Shown here: in pieces, positions 33,605-42,880 of the stretch
Layout: every line of letters begins with the position of its first letter
How positions within the stretch are numbered: position 1 is the stretch's first letter
Source: Butyricicoccus pullicaecorum
GTDB taxonomy: Bacteria > Bacillota > Clostridia > Oscillospirales > Butyricicoccaceae
Length of the DNA: 64,000 nt
Reading direction: 5' to 3'
Assembly (NCBI GenBank): GCA_018366035.1
Contig: JAGZIW010000001.1
Span: 62,001-126,000 of the forward strand
Program-made: the position numbers and the translations under genes
Notes under the pieces: model-generated
Database searches by the model: none
What the model was told of the DNA's origin: nothing
Seen by the model: only the letters and a program-made list of their open reading frames with translations

Positions 33605-36244
33605 ATGCACAAAAAATTTAAGGGACTTTCATCGACAGAGGTCGAGGACAGTCGAAAAAAATATGGCTCCAACAGTATTCCGGAAGCTGAGCCGGAAACC
33701 TTTTGGCAGCAGTTTATGGAGGGCTTTCAGGACCCGATGATTCGGATTCTGTGTGTCATTGCGGTTATCATGCTTGGCATGTTTGCTTTGGGGCAGAGTG
33801 ACTGGTATGAACCAGTTGGTACCATCATTGCCATTTTGCTTGTCAATTTTGTTTCGGCAAAAACCGGCGTTGCCAATGACAAAGCCTACCGAGAGTTGAA
33901 GGACTCCCAGAAAAAAGACACCGTCAAGGTCGTGCGCGACGGCGTTGTGAAGGTAATCGAAGCAGATGAGCTGGTTGTTGGAGATGTGATTTTACTCCAG
34001 TCCGGTGACAAGATTCTGGCAGATGGTATTTTGGCAGATGGCACTTTGTCTGTCGATAACAGTGCACTCAATGGTGAAGCTGAGGAGTGTCCCAAAACGG
34101 CTGCGCCGGAGGGCTTTACCATTCCAGACAATATTACAGGTGATACCTTTGTAGATGCCCATAGCCTGTTCCGCGGTGCGACTGTGCTCGATGGTGACGG
34201 CTATATGATTGTCCAGAAGGTCGGTCTTGCCACCATGATGGGCAAGATGGCAAAGGATATGGAAGATAAGGAGCCGGATTCTCCGCTGAAGGTCAAGCTC
34301 AATAAGCTTGCAGGTCAGATTTCTGTCTTTGGCTATATTGGTGCAATCGTTATCGCGCTTGCATATTTTATTCATTTTATTGTGCTTGCCGGCGGATTTG
34401 GTGCATATATGCAGACAGGCGGCTGGGAGATCCTTGGCGATGTCATGAACGCGGTTGCCATTGCAATTACGATCATTGTCTGTGCAGTGCCGGAGGGCTT
34501 ACCGCTTGTTATTGCATTGGTATTGATGCAGAATACCGGAAAGCTCCTCAAGGTGAATGTACTTGTGCGTAAGTCGATTGGTATTGAAACGGCTGGTTCA
34601 CTGAATATCCTGTTTAGTGATAAGACTGGTACCATTACCAAGGGTCAGCTTGAGGTTGTTGAGTTTTTTGATGGCTGTGGCAAAACCACGAACATTGCAG
34701 AGGCACCCAAAATGGCAGATGCACTGCATCTCAGCATTGGCAAAAATACCGGTGCATTGTTTGACGACCAGCATCATGTTGTCGGCGGCAATATGACCGA
34801 TCAGGCACTGCTCAAGTTCATTGGGGAGGATACCTTCCGTGCACTGGCTGAGCGCAGTGACTGTGAGGTAGGCGTACAACAGGACTTTAACAGCGCCAAT
34901 AAATTTAGTCAGGCTTATTTGCCGGCACAGCATCGCACCTTCTATAAGGGCGCGCCGGAGCGCCTCTTGGCACAGGCAAAGCTTTGCTTGGATACTGCCG
35001 GTAATGAGGTGCCGATTGATGAAGTAGCACTCAATGCCAAAATTGATGAGCTGGCAAACCGCGCAATGCGTGTGCTGGCATTTGGATACAGCAAGAAAGA
35101 ATTGGTACGAGATGAAATCCATGAGGATTTGGTGCTGATTGGTCTTGTTGGTATCCGTGATGATGTACGTCCGGAAGCACGTGAGGCAATTGAGGAGGTA
35201 CAAAAGGCAGGTATTCAGGTTGTCATGATTACAGGTGACCGCAGAGAGACAGCAATGGCAATTGCGCGCGAGGCAAATCTGTATCATGGCGGTGATGAAC
35301 TTGTGCTGACCTCCGCAGAGCTTTCTCAAATGAGTGACGACGAGGTCAAGAAGATCATTCCGCGTATTCGCGTGATTTCCCGTGCACTGCCAACGGATAA
35401 GAGCCGTATGGTGCGTTTGTGTCAGGAAATGAATCTGGTCGTTGGTATGACAGGTGACGGTGTCAATGACTCTCCGGCGCTCAAGCGTGCAGATGTTGGC
35501 TTTGCGATGGGCTCTGGTACAGAGGTTGCAAAGGAAGCGGGTAAGCTTGTTATTTTAGATGATAACTTCAATTCTATCAAGAATGCAATCTGGTATGGCC
35601 GCACGCTGTATATCAATATTCTGAAATTCTGTAAGATGCAGCTGGTCATCAATTTGGCAGCCGTATTTGTGTCTGCAATTTCCCCATTCCTTGGAATCGA
35701 AAGCCCATTGAAGGTAACACATCTTCTGTGGATCAACCTGTGTATGGATTCTCTTGCCTCTATTATGTTCGCAGGAGAACCCGCTCTGAAAAAGTATATG
35801 CGTATGAAGCCACGCCGCAGAGATGAAAGCATTATCAGCAAGCCGATGGCAATTCAGATTGTGATTATGAGCTTGTGGCTGACGGCAATCAGTATTCTGT
35901 GGTTCATGGTTCCGTTCTTCCGTGCACAATTTGAAACAGAGGCACAGTGGTATACCGGCTTCTTCTGTATGTTCGTATTCAGCTTCATGGTCAATGCGTT
36001 CAATGTGCGCAGCGATGGTATGAATATCTTTGAGCATCTGAGTGAGAACAAGCGATTTGTGCATATTTGGCTTGCAATCATGGCAGTACAGGTGGTTCTG
36101 GTATCCATCGGTGGCATCATTGGTGAGGTATTCAGCTGTCAGCGTTTTGGTCTGCAAGGCTGGCTGGTCGTTTGTGCAATGGCGCTTACGATGTATCCAG
36201 TGGATTTGATTCGTAAGGCACTGACTCCAAAGGTCAAGGAGTAA
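33605..36244 (+). CDS. Calcium-translocating P-type ATPase (PMCA/type IIB-like)
   Basis: This 879-residue cation pump exports Ca2+ by ATP hydrolysis. The phosphorylated Asp339 lies in SDKTGTITKGQ, the transport-site motif CAVPEGLPLVIALV at about 293-306, and the hinge motif TGDGVNDSPALKRADVGFAM near 615. About ten membrane helices are visible in the P-type order (four before Asp339, six at the end). It lies behind three calcium-binding TerD genes with only a weak terminator between, which points to calcium homeostasis in this module. A full terminator follows. Confidence 0.95.
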   Translation: MHKKFKGLSSTEVEDSRKKYGSNSIPEAEPETFWQQFMEGFQDPMIRILCVIAVIMLGMFALGQSDWYEPVGTIIAILLVNFVSAKTGVANDKAYRELKDSQKKDTVKVVRDGVVKVIEADELVVGDVILLQSGDKILADGILADGTLSVDNSALNGEAEECPKTAAPEGFTIPDNITGDTFVDAHSLFRGATVLDGDGYMIVQKVGLATMMGKMAKDMEDKEPDSPLKVKLNKLAGQISVFGYIGAIVIALAYFIHFIVLAGGFGAYMQTGGWEILGDVMNAVAIAITIIVCAVPEGLPLVIALVLMQNTGKLLKVNVLVRKSIGIETAGSLNILFSDKTGTITKGQLEVVEFFDGCGKTTNIAEAPKMADALHLSIGKNTGALFDDQHHVVGGNMTDQALLKFIGEDTFRALAERSDCEVGVQQDFNSANKFSQAYLPAQHRTFYKGAPERLLAQAKLCLDTAGNEVPIDEVALNAKIDELANRAMRVLAFGYSKKELVRDEIHEDLVLIGLVGIRDDVRPEAREAIEEVQKAGIQVVMITGDRRETAMAIAREANLYHGGDELVLTSAELSQMSDDEVKKIIPRIRVISRALPTDKSRMVRLCQEMNLVVGMTGDGVNDSPALKRADVGFAMGSGTEVAKEAGKLVILDDNFNSIKNAIWYGRTLYINILKFCKMQLVINLAAVFVSAISPFLGIESPLKVTHLLWINLCMDSLASIMFAGEPALKKYMRMKPRRRDESIISKPMAIQIVIMSLWLTAISILWFMVPFFRAQFETEAQWYTGFFCMFVFSFMVNAFNVRSDGMNIFEHLSENKRFVHIWLAIMAVQVVLVSIGGIIGEVFSCQRFGLQGWLVVCAMALTMYPVDLIRKALTPKVKE

Positions 36245-36245
36245 T

Positions 36246-36283
36246 AAATGCCCGCGTCCGTATTCGGGACGCGGGCATTTTTT
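36246..36283 (+). terminator. Intrinsic terminator after the Ca2+ ATPase
   Basis: A GC-rich AAATGCCCGCGTCC stem with its complement and a TTTTTT run. Confidence 0.9.
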
Positions 36284-36309
36284 AATAAGTGGTATAGAGG
36301 AATAGAAAT

Positions 36310-37068
36310 ATGGATATTTTTGCATCGGATTTGGATAATACATTGATTTACTCCTATAAACGGGATATTGGGAAGGACAAGGTTTTGGCAGAGCTTTATG
36401 AAGGACGGGAGGTTTCTTATATGACAGCCCGTACATATGGACTGCTGGACAAGCTTTGTCGGCAGCTGCTGTTTGTCCCAGTTACAACCCGCTCGACCGA
36501 ACAGTACCAAAGGATCTGTTTTTCAGAGCAGCCCAGAATTGCCCTGACAACCAATGGAGGGGTTTTGCTGGTAGACGGCATTTCAGATGCAGACTGGTAT
36601 GCGCAATCTAAGCAGCTTGCGGCACAAGCCGAAGGCGCTATGCAGCAGGCGGAAGCAATTTTGGAGAAAGACCCAAACCGAGCGCTCGATGTACGCCGTG
36701 TCGATGGATTGTTTGTATATACCAAGAGCAATCATGTGCCAGAGACCATGCAGCGGCTGCGGGAAGGGATAGATGTCTCAGCGGTGGAACTATTGAGTAA
36801 TGGTATGAAAGTTTATGTCTTGCCACGTGCGCTCAATAAGGGACAGGCTGTGCGCCGCCTGCGTGCGAGATTCACAGAAAATACTCGCCTCTTTGCAGCG
36901 GGAGACAGCCTGTTCGACTTGTCACTGCTGGCAGCTGCGGATATTGCTTTTTGTCCGCACACACTGCAATATATGGCACATGAAGGGCAGCAGGTAATTA
37001 CGGTAGATGAGAAACAGATTTTTTCAGATGTGATTGTGCAGGAGATTGCGCGGCAGATCATGAGGTGA
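36310..37068 (+). CDS. HAD family phosphatase, Ter-module type
   Basis: This 252-residue HAD hydrolase carries motif I SDLDNTLIYS (Asp7 and Asp9), a motif II Thr in VPVTTRSTEQY, motif III NKGQAVRRL and motif IV AAGDSLFDLSLL. It has a C2-type cap. HADs of this type are a fixed part of Ter biosynthetic modules, where they probably remove a phosphate from the product. The gene lies 26 bp after a terminator, and its stop lies six bases before the response regulator start, inside that gene's ribosome site, so it is translated together with the two-component system. Confidence 0.88.
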   Translation: MDIFASDLDNTLIYSYKRDIGKDKVLAELYEGREVSYMTARTYGLLDKLCRQLLFVPVTTRSTEQYQRICFSEQPRIALTTNGGVLLVDGISDADWYAQSKQLAAQAEGAMQQAEAILEKDPNRALDVRRVDGLFVYTKSNHVPETMQRLREGIDVSAVELLSNGMKVYVLPRALNKGQAVRRLRARFTENTRLFAAGDSLFDLSLLAAADIAFCPHTLQYMAHEGQQVITVDEKQIFSDVIVQEIARQIMR

Positions 37069-37073
37069 GCGTA

Positions 37074-37736
37074 TTGGCGAATATATTGCTGATAGAAGAT
37101 AATGCGGATATTACATTTGCGGTTTCTATGGGGCTGCAGCGCGCAGGACATCAGGTATTTATGGCAGATACAGAGGAACAGGGAAAAGCAGAGTATGTCC
37201 GCGTGAAACCAGAACTGGTCTTATTGGATTACAATTTACCGGACGGTTCCGGAGAGTCCGTGTGCCGGTGGATCAAATCACAGGAGAATACGCCAATCAT
37301 TTTCCTCACCGTTCGAGATCAGGAAAACGACGTGGTACATGGTCTGGAATTGGGCGCAGATGACTATATTACAAAGCCGTTTTCCCTTGCTATTTTGCTG
37401 TCTCGTGTGGCTGCTGTGTTGAGGCGCTCGATTCCATCTGTCGGGGACTGCCTGCAGTGCGGGGATATCACTCTGGATCGTACTGCCACTCGCGTGATAC
37501 AGAATGGCAGTCCGATTACGCTTACAGCACAGGAATATCGCTTGCTTTTGGTGCTTATGGAGCATAAGAATCAAACGCTGACCCGTACACAGCTTTTGGA
37601 AAGATTGTGGGACGCAGATGGAAGGTTTGTGTCAGATAATACCCTGACTGTGACCATGCGCCGCCTGCGGGAAAAGCTGGGATATCCAGATTGTATCCAG
37701 ACATTGCGCGGCATTGGCTACCGTATGGAGGGATAA
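37074..37736 (+). CDS. OmpR/PhoB-family response regulator
   Basis: This 220-residue regulator has a receiver domain (residues 1-115) with the phospho-acceptor Asp52 in LLDYNLPDG and the switch Lys in ITKPFSL. A winged-helix DNA-binding domain follows (about 125-220, ending in TLRGIGYRMEG). I prefer TTG 37074 because GAGGTG lies six bases upstream and the protein then starts MANILLIEDN; GTG 37065 is the alternative. It sits between the Ter-type HAD gene and its histidine kinase. Confidence 0.93.
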   Translation: MANILLIEDNADITFAVSMGLQRAGHQVFMADTEEQGKAEYVRVKPELVLLDYNLPDGSGESVCRWIKSQENTPIIFLTVRDQENDVVHGLELGADDYITKPFSLAILLSRVAAVLRRSIPSVGDCLQCGDITLDRTATRVIQNGSPITLTAQEYRLLLVLMEHKNQTLTRTQLLERLWDADGRFVSDNTLTVTMRRLREKLGYPDCIQTLRGIGYRMEG

Positions 37737-37738
37737 CT

Positions 37739-38902
37739 GTGAAAAAGATTCTTTTTGCCTGTGCACTGGCTCTTGCCTGCGGTATCTCATGGGGAGTGGT
37801 AGGTGCATGGCTGTTTGCACAGGAGCTATTTCAAAGTCAAGCACAGCTGGTTTCAGCACTCCCGCTATCAGACAGTGTGTATGAGGCGCTGCACAAGGCG
37901 GCTGATCTGACAGATACCACATGGGGAGAGGCGCTTGTCCGGCGTGGTGGTTATACGCCGGAATTTTATTTTTGGGAAAATGTTGTGTGGCTCTGTGTGA
38001 TAACAGTGGGTTTGTTTTTTTTACTGTCAGCTGTGATACTGCTCTGGAGTGCTGTGAGACAGAAAAAGCGCAGAACACGTATTGCGGCAATGACAACGTA
38101 TCTGACTGCGGTGCTTGAAAAGAGAGAGCACATTCTGATGCGTGAAGAAGATGAGTTTTCACAGCTGGAAGATGAAATTTATAAGACGGTATCGGAATTG
38201 AATCTTACACGGGAGCAGGCATTGCAGGAGCGGCAAACACTGGCGGATAATTTAGCGGATATTGCACATCAGATTAAAACTCCGCTGACTTCGATGCGGC
38301 TCTTAATAGAATTGCTTTGTGGACAGACACCTGAAGATACACTCTGTTTGGAAAGACTCCATTCGCAAATGGAGCGACTGGAGACATTGGTCAGCACTAT
38401 TTTGACACTATCCCGATTAGATGCAGGGGCTGTGCAGCTAAGATGTGAAAATGTGTTGCTGCATGATATTGTTTTGCGTGCGGCAGAGCCAATTGACGCA
38501 CAGCTAAGTCGTATGGGAATTGATTTGCAGATTGATGTGCCGCAGGATATTGTATTGTCCTTAGATGCGATGTGGACAGCAGAAGCGTTGCTCAATGTTT
38601 TGAAAAACTGTGCAGAGCATACACCATCTGGCGGAAAGATTACGGTTTGTGCATTGCAGAATCCAATCTATACGACACTGCGCATTACAGATAGTGGTGC
38701 GGGCTTTGCACGAGAAGATCTGCCGCATCTCTTTGAACGATTTTATCGAGGAAAACAGAGCAAAACAGGTGGAATCGGAATTGGCTTGTCTTTGACAAAG
38801 ACAATTTTGCATATACAGAATGCAGAGATCTATGCAGACTGTGCACGAACAGGGGGTGCACAATTTACCATTCAATTTTATAAAACAAATAGTTGTCAAT
38901 AA
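37739..38902 (+). CDS. Sensor histidine kinase
   Basis: This 387-residue kinase has two membrane helices (about 4-26 and 82-104) flanking a short outer loop of about 55 residues. A dimerisation domain with His177 in DIAHQIKTPLT follows, then an ATPase domain with N-box NVLKNCAEHT, G1 DSGAGF and G2 GIGIGLSLT. The small outer loop suggests sensing within or at the membrane. GTG 37739 follows GGAGG; it begins just after the regulator stop. The likely targets are the Ter genes upstream or the ABC exporter downstream; sequence alone does not decide. Confidence 0.93.
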   Translation: MKKILFACALALACGISWGVVGAWLFAQELFQSQAQLVSALPLSDSVYEALHKAADLTDTTWGEALVRRGGYTPEFYFWENVVWLCVITVGLFFLLSAVILLWSAVRQKKRRTRIAAMTTYLTAVLEKREHILMREEDEFSQLEDEIYKTVSELNLTREQALQERQTLADNLADIAHQIKTPLTSMRLLIELLCGQTPEDTLCLERLHSQMERLETLVSTILTLSRLDAGAVQLRCENVLLHDIVLRAAEPIDAQLSRMGIDLQIDVPQDIVLSLDAMWTAEALLNVLKNCAEHTPSGGKITVCALQNPIYTTLRITDSGAGFAREDLPHLFERFYRGKQSKTGGIGIGLSLTKTILHIQNAEIYADCARTGGAQFTIQFYKTNSCQ

Positions 38903-38938
38903 GCATTTTTGGTAAATTACCAGAAATGCTTATTTTTA
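38899..38938 (+). terminator. Terminator overlapping the histidine kinase stop codon
   Basis: A 17-bp stem (one G-T pair) formed by 38899-38915 and 38917-38933, followed by TTTTT. Confidence 0.85.
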
Positions 38939-38999
38939 TATTGACGCAGTCGATGAATGAGTATAGGCGTTCAAAATACATGATGAGGAGGGATATCAA

Positions 39000-40124
39000 A
39001 TGAATGGGCTGCATGTGAGTGGTGTTCGTGCGTATACAGAGCAAAAGCGATATCACCGTGTTTTGGAACAGACAGAAAATCATGTGCAGAAACACTCTGA
39101 TTATGATCAGTATCAGGTGGACACAAAAGGTGAGCCGGCACCGGAGCAGGCACAAACGGTTCAGCAGGTTGCAGAGGCATTGAGAAAGCAATATTCATGG
39201 GTGTCCTTTACCTTTGCCGAATTGGGCGATGGTCCGGAAAATCTGGCACAGTTTGCAGTATCGGCTGGAAAGGGGCTCCATCTCGTGATTTCCTCGGAAA
39301 TACTGGAATGGATGGCACAGGGCGGTACGGCTTGGCAGGAAGGCTCGGAGATGATTGGAAAAACCATTTATGAGCTGATGAAACAAACAGATGCAAATGT
39401 ATATAATAGCGGTGCTGTGATTGCCGCAGACGGACAAACGACTTTATGGAATTCCAAGTGGGAAAATCCCAAAAGTGAGATGGAACAGGATCTGGAATAT
39501 ATGAAAAATATGCTGGATCGCTTGGATAAGATACGAAAACAAAATGCAGAGCAGCAGAAGAAAATGAGACTGCTGCAAAAGAAAAAGCTGAACTATCAGA
39601 TGGGAAAGGATATGGCACGTCTGGCAAGAGGAACAACTGACCGCGATGTACGTTCTCTTATTAGTGGTATGTATGCCAATAGGCAGCGTATTGCAACGAG
39701 CAGGACGTATTCAAAGAAAGAGATCCAAATGACAATTGCGCAGATCGATCATGTGATTCGGTGTGCGAGGACAAAGATCCGACAGCTCAAAGAAGAAGGA
39801 CAGATGCAGCAGCGTGCAGAAAAGGCAGAGAAAGAGCGCGAAGAAAAGCTGAAGAGAGAGCTGATACAAGAATTAAAAGAGCGGAAACGTAAGCGATTGT
39901 CGAAGGAACATGCGCAGATTTTTGAAAGGATACCGGAACTGCCCGGGCTGCGGGATCGTGAGGAGCAGCGGGAGGCACAGATGCAGGCTGCGGCTGTATG
40001 TGTGGGCAATCCCGCTGCATCTGCTGCGCCGCCGATAGGCGGAGAAATGTTCGGTGGAACAACAGTAACTGTTTCGGTTTCTGGAGGAAGTACTGTGGAG
40101 GTTTCTATGATCCCGATGGCGTAG
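39000..40124 (+). CDS. Coiled-coil protein of unknown function
   Basis: I cannot name this 374-residue protein with confidence. Residues about 60-150 look like a small alpha/beta domain (SWVSFTFAELGDGPENL then GLHLVISSEILEWM). Residues about 155-330 are highly charged and form a long predicted coiled coil (MEQDLEYMKNMLDRLDKIRK, EKAEKEREEKLKREL). The last 45 residues are Ala/Gly/Ser/Thr-rich with a repeated valine pattern (TVTVSVSGGSTVEVSM). No signal peptide or membrane helix is seen. It resembles uncharacterised proteins common in Clostridia (possibly the DUF6033 group). It has a GAGGAGG site and is monocistronic between two terminators. Confidence 0.8.
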   Translation: MNGLHVSGVRAYTEQKRYHRVLEQTENHVQKHSDYDQYQVDTKGEPAPEQAQTVQQVAEALRKQYSWVSFTFAELGDGPENLAQFAVSAGKGLHLVISSEILEWMAQGGTAWQEGSEMIGKTIYELMKQTDANVYNSGAVIAADGQTTLWNSKWENPKSEMEQDLEYMKNMLDRLDKIRKQNAEQQKKMRLLQKKKLNYQMGKDMARLARGTTDRDVRSLISGMYANRQRIATSRTYSKKEIQMTIAQIDHVIRCARTKIRQLKEEGQMQQRAEKAEKEREEKLKRELIQELKERKRKRLSKEHAQIFERIPELPGLRDREEQREAQMQAAAVCVGNPAASAAPPIGGEMFGGTTVTVSVSGGSTVEVSMIPMA

Positions 40125-40162
40125 CATCAAACACCGTCGTTCGCCATGATATCTTGAAAGCA

Positions 40163-40204
40163 GCATAAAAAATCCAAGGCATATGTGCCTTGGATTTTTT
40201 ATGC
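40163..40204. terminator. Bidirectional terminator
   Basis: A perfect 19-bp stem (40163-40181 with 40186-40204) with A and T runs at its base separates two converging units. Confidence 0.93.
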
Positions 40205-40207
40205 TTG

Positions 40208-42880
40208 TTAAAGGATATCGTCACGTAAGGAATCTAAAATGTTTTGTGTTTGTAAGTGTTTACCGCCAATGACATAACACAAAACAATGGTAATCAGGAT
40301 AAAGAGCAAAAAGATGGTAAGCGGAAGGATCGGGAAGAATGGAAGATATTCGATGAGATGTACTTCTGTAATGAAGAGAAATGCGGCAATTACGCCAACT
40401 TGAAGCGGAATACTCCATAGAACAGGGCGCAGCCCAAGGAATAGAGCTTCTAAAAGAAGCATTTTGTGCAGGCCGTGCGGAGAGAGCCCAGTTGAGCGCA
40501 GCATGGCAAATTCACGGCGCCGCTGGCGCAGGCTGCCGGATACCGTAGATGCAATATTGGAGAGCCCGATAAAAGCAAGCAGCAGAGAGATAAAGGTCGT
40601 ACATATTTTTACAAGGCGGTTTGCATTCTGTTGGGAGTCTGTTTTTTCTGCGATATCTACAATGTAATAATCCCCCGAACCATGAGAGCGGTCAAGTGCG
40701 GCGTCAAGCTGTGCAGCTGCCGTGCGGATATCCGAAAGGAATTCCGGTGCGTCTGGTGCGGTTTTGATGGTTGCGATCCCATGCAGATCCATGCCGCGAA
40801 GCTTTCGGTTATTGTTTTGCATGGCGAGATTTTGTGCGCTTTCTAAGGGCACGATTGCAATGGGATTATAATGCTCAGAAAAGATGAGTGGGGGCAGTTC
40901 TTCTGAAAAATCACCAATGGTTACTTGGGGTTGGAATCGATCAGATTCATCACTGTTGTAGATGCGTTCGTGCAGGGTGAGTGTATCCCCAGTGGACAAA
41001 TTCAAAATGGGATAATATACAGGGGTGCGTCGTGTCGATTGTTTGTCAGAAAGCGTCTGATTATATAGAATGATACGGTTCTTGTCGGTAAAATATGGTT
41101 CGGGATCAATGCCTTGCGTTTGACAGAAGTGCCGAAAAGTTTTGTGATCCAGCCCGTGAACGGTGAGCTTTAACCGAAAAGTATCATCTGGTTGTTTGGT
41201 CATATAAAATTTTCCATTTGCAAGCGTGCTGAAAGAGCCATCTGCCGCACGGAGTGCTTCCGTTTGCATAGATTCAGGTACAGAAATTGAGAAAGGAATT
41301 TCGCTGTAATAGGAAATGGAAGCCATATTGGGAAGTGCACGAAGCTGTTCCATTTGTTCTGCTGTCAGAGGCACGCCATTTTGTGTGGTAAATGAGATTT
41401 GATTCTCTTTTGAGGGATAGACAACCTCAGATGCCTCCTGAATCGTTAAGATGTAGAAGATTGAGGTCAGGACGGTAAAGGACAGGATAAGAGATAGGGT
41501 CGCGGTACGGTAAGATTTCCGGCGTGCATCTAGTGCGCAGGCAGACAGTTCACCCTCCAACCCGAATATTCGATAGAGTATGGAATGTTTGTGCACTTTT
41601 TTGAGATGGACTCCATCGCCTTGTCGAATGGCTGTAATGGGTGAAAGCTTGGAAATCTGCCGTGCAGGAATCCGTGCAGAGAGATAGACGGTAATCACTG
41701 TCAGTACAATCGCAGGAATACAGGCAGGTAAGCCGTAGGTGAAAGTCACAGGACCTGCATCGCGCATACTTTGTGCACTATTGATTATGGAAAACATACC
41801 AGCGTCCAAGATCCAGCCAAGGAATAATCCGAGAGGAAGCGGAATCACCGTTAATAACATTCCTTCAAATAAAATGGATTGTTTGATTTGACGCGGTGTT
41901 GCGCCGATACTGGATAAAATCCCGAGATGTCTCAGTCGTGCTGTGGCAGAGACGGCAAAGGAATTGTGGATAATGAGTACAAATACAGAGACTACAAGGA
42001 CGGCAAGTATCAATGCAGATAGCGGCAGAGACAATTGGCTGAGAGAGAGATTTTGAAAGAGTCCCTCTGGAAAAATAAGATAATGGCCCAGATAGGTAGT
42101 GTTATATTTGAGACTGTATCGACCATATTCATCGGTCTGCCAGCCCAATGCCGCCGCAATTTTGGGAAGTTCACGGTAGGTATCCCGCATATTATGAAAG
42201 CGCAGATATACGGTGATTTGGTCATCGGGAGCAATGGAAGATTCATCAAGATAGCCCAGCGCAGTATAAGCCGGAGTGGTAGACGGGGTCGCAACGTCGA
42301 GTTCTCCAACAATCGTATAGGTAATTGTACCAGTCTGTTTGAACATTTCTCCATCGGTAAATGGTGCGGTTTCATCTAAAGTGGTATTATTTACAATACG
42401 GTCACCGAGCGGGAGTGTCCAGACATCTCCGATTTGTGTTTCGGGGTGAGCATCAAAATATTGTTTGGACAGAGCAAGTTCTCCTGTTTTTTGTGGAATT
42501 CGTCCGCGTGTAATTAGATTTTTTTCCGACATAGATGCCCAGTATTCGGCATTGGCATCTCGTGAAACAAGATAGGGACGTTTTTTATCTGTGGAGTCAA
42601 GCAGTGTGGTTGACCATGGACCCTTTATGAGTGTGGTTTCTACGGAGGCGTAGTTTTCAATGAGGTCAAGATCACGGCCAAAGGTTGTGTCAAATAATTC
42701 GCCGTGCCAGTTTCCGGTTTCTTCCAGAGTCAAGTATACATTATCAGACCATGTGGTGACACAGATCCCACAAAGTGCAGAGAGCATGGTCGTGACAAGT
42801 AAAATGGCAATCATGATAGAAAAGGCTGTATGCTTATTGCGGCGGAGATAATCCCAAGTATAAATACGTAAGATATTCAT
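40208..42880 (-). CDS. FtsX-type ABC transporter permease
   Basis: This 890-residue permease has one helix near the N-terminus (residues 18-38), a large outer domain (about 40-275), three helices (about 280-400), a helix near 460, a second outer domain and three C-terminal helices (about 760-875). This duplicated FtsX/MacB layout is that of exporters or mechanotransmission ABC systems for peptides and lipoproteins. The start overlaps the stop of the ATPase gene (ATGA), so the two form one transporter. Substrate is unknown; antimicrobial peptide defence is a usual role of such pairs. Confidence 0.93.
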   Translation of the reverse strand: MNILRIYTWDYLRRNKHTAFSIMIAILLVTTMLSALCGICVTTWSDNVYLTLEETGNWHGELFDTTFGRDLDLIENYASVETTLIKGPWSTTLLDSTDKKRPYLVSRDANAEYWASMSEKNLITRGRIPQKTGELALSKQYFDAHPETQIGDVWTLPLGDRIVNNTTLDETAPFTDGEMFKQTGTITYTIVGELDVATPSTTPAYTALGYLDESSIAPDDQITVYLRFHNMRDTYRELPKIAAALGWQTDEYGRYSLKYNTTYLGHYLIFPEGLFQNLSLSQLSLPLSALILAVLVVSVFVLIIHNSFAVSATARLRHLGILSSIGATPRQIKQSILFEGMLLTVIPLPLGLFLGWILDAGMFSIINSAQSMRDAGPVTFTYGLPACIPAIVLTVITVYLSARIPARQISKLSPITAIRQGDGVHLKKVHKHSILYRIFGLEGELSACALDARRKSYRTATLSLILSFTVLTSIFYILTIQEASEVVYPSKENQISFTTQNGVPLTAEQMEQLRALPNMASISYYSEIPFSISVPESMQTEALRAADGSFSTLANGKFYMTKQPDDTFRLKLTVHGLDHKTFRHFCQTQGIDPEPYFTDKNRIILYNQTLSDKQSTRRTPVYYPILNLSTGDTLTLHERIYNSDESDRFQPQVTIGDFSEELPPLIFSEHYNPIAIVPLESAQNLAMQNNNRKLRGMDLHGIATIKTAPDAPEFLSDIRTAAAQLDAALDRSHGSGDYYIVDIAEKTDSQQNANRLVKICTTFISLLLAFIGLSNIASTVSGSLRQRRREFAMLRSTGLSPHGLHKMLLLEALFLGLRPVLWSIPLQVGVIAAFLFITEVHLIEYLPFFPILPLTIFLLFILITIVLCYVIGGKHLQTQNILDSLRDDIL

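Noticed and set aside
35555..36436. 293-codon leftward frame opposite the Ca2+ ATPase
   Set aside because: Antisense to a clear P-type ATPase; rich in His, Cys and Gln as expected from a shadow frame; no ribosome site.
38939..38999. Sigma-A promoter before the coiled-coil gene
   Set aside because: TTGACG is present, but the nearest TATAGG is only 15 bp away, too short for confidence.
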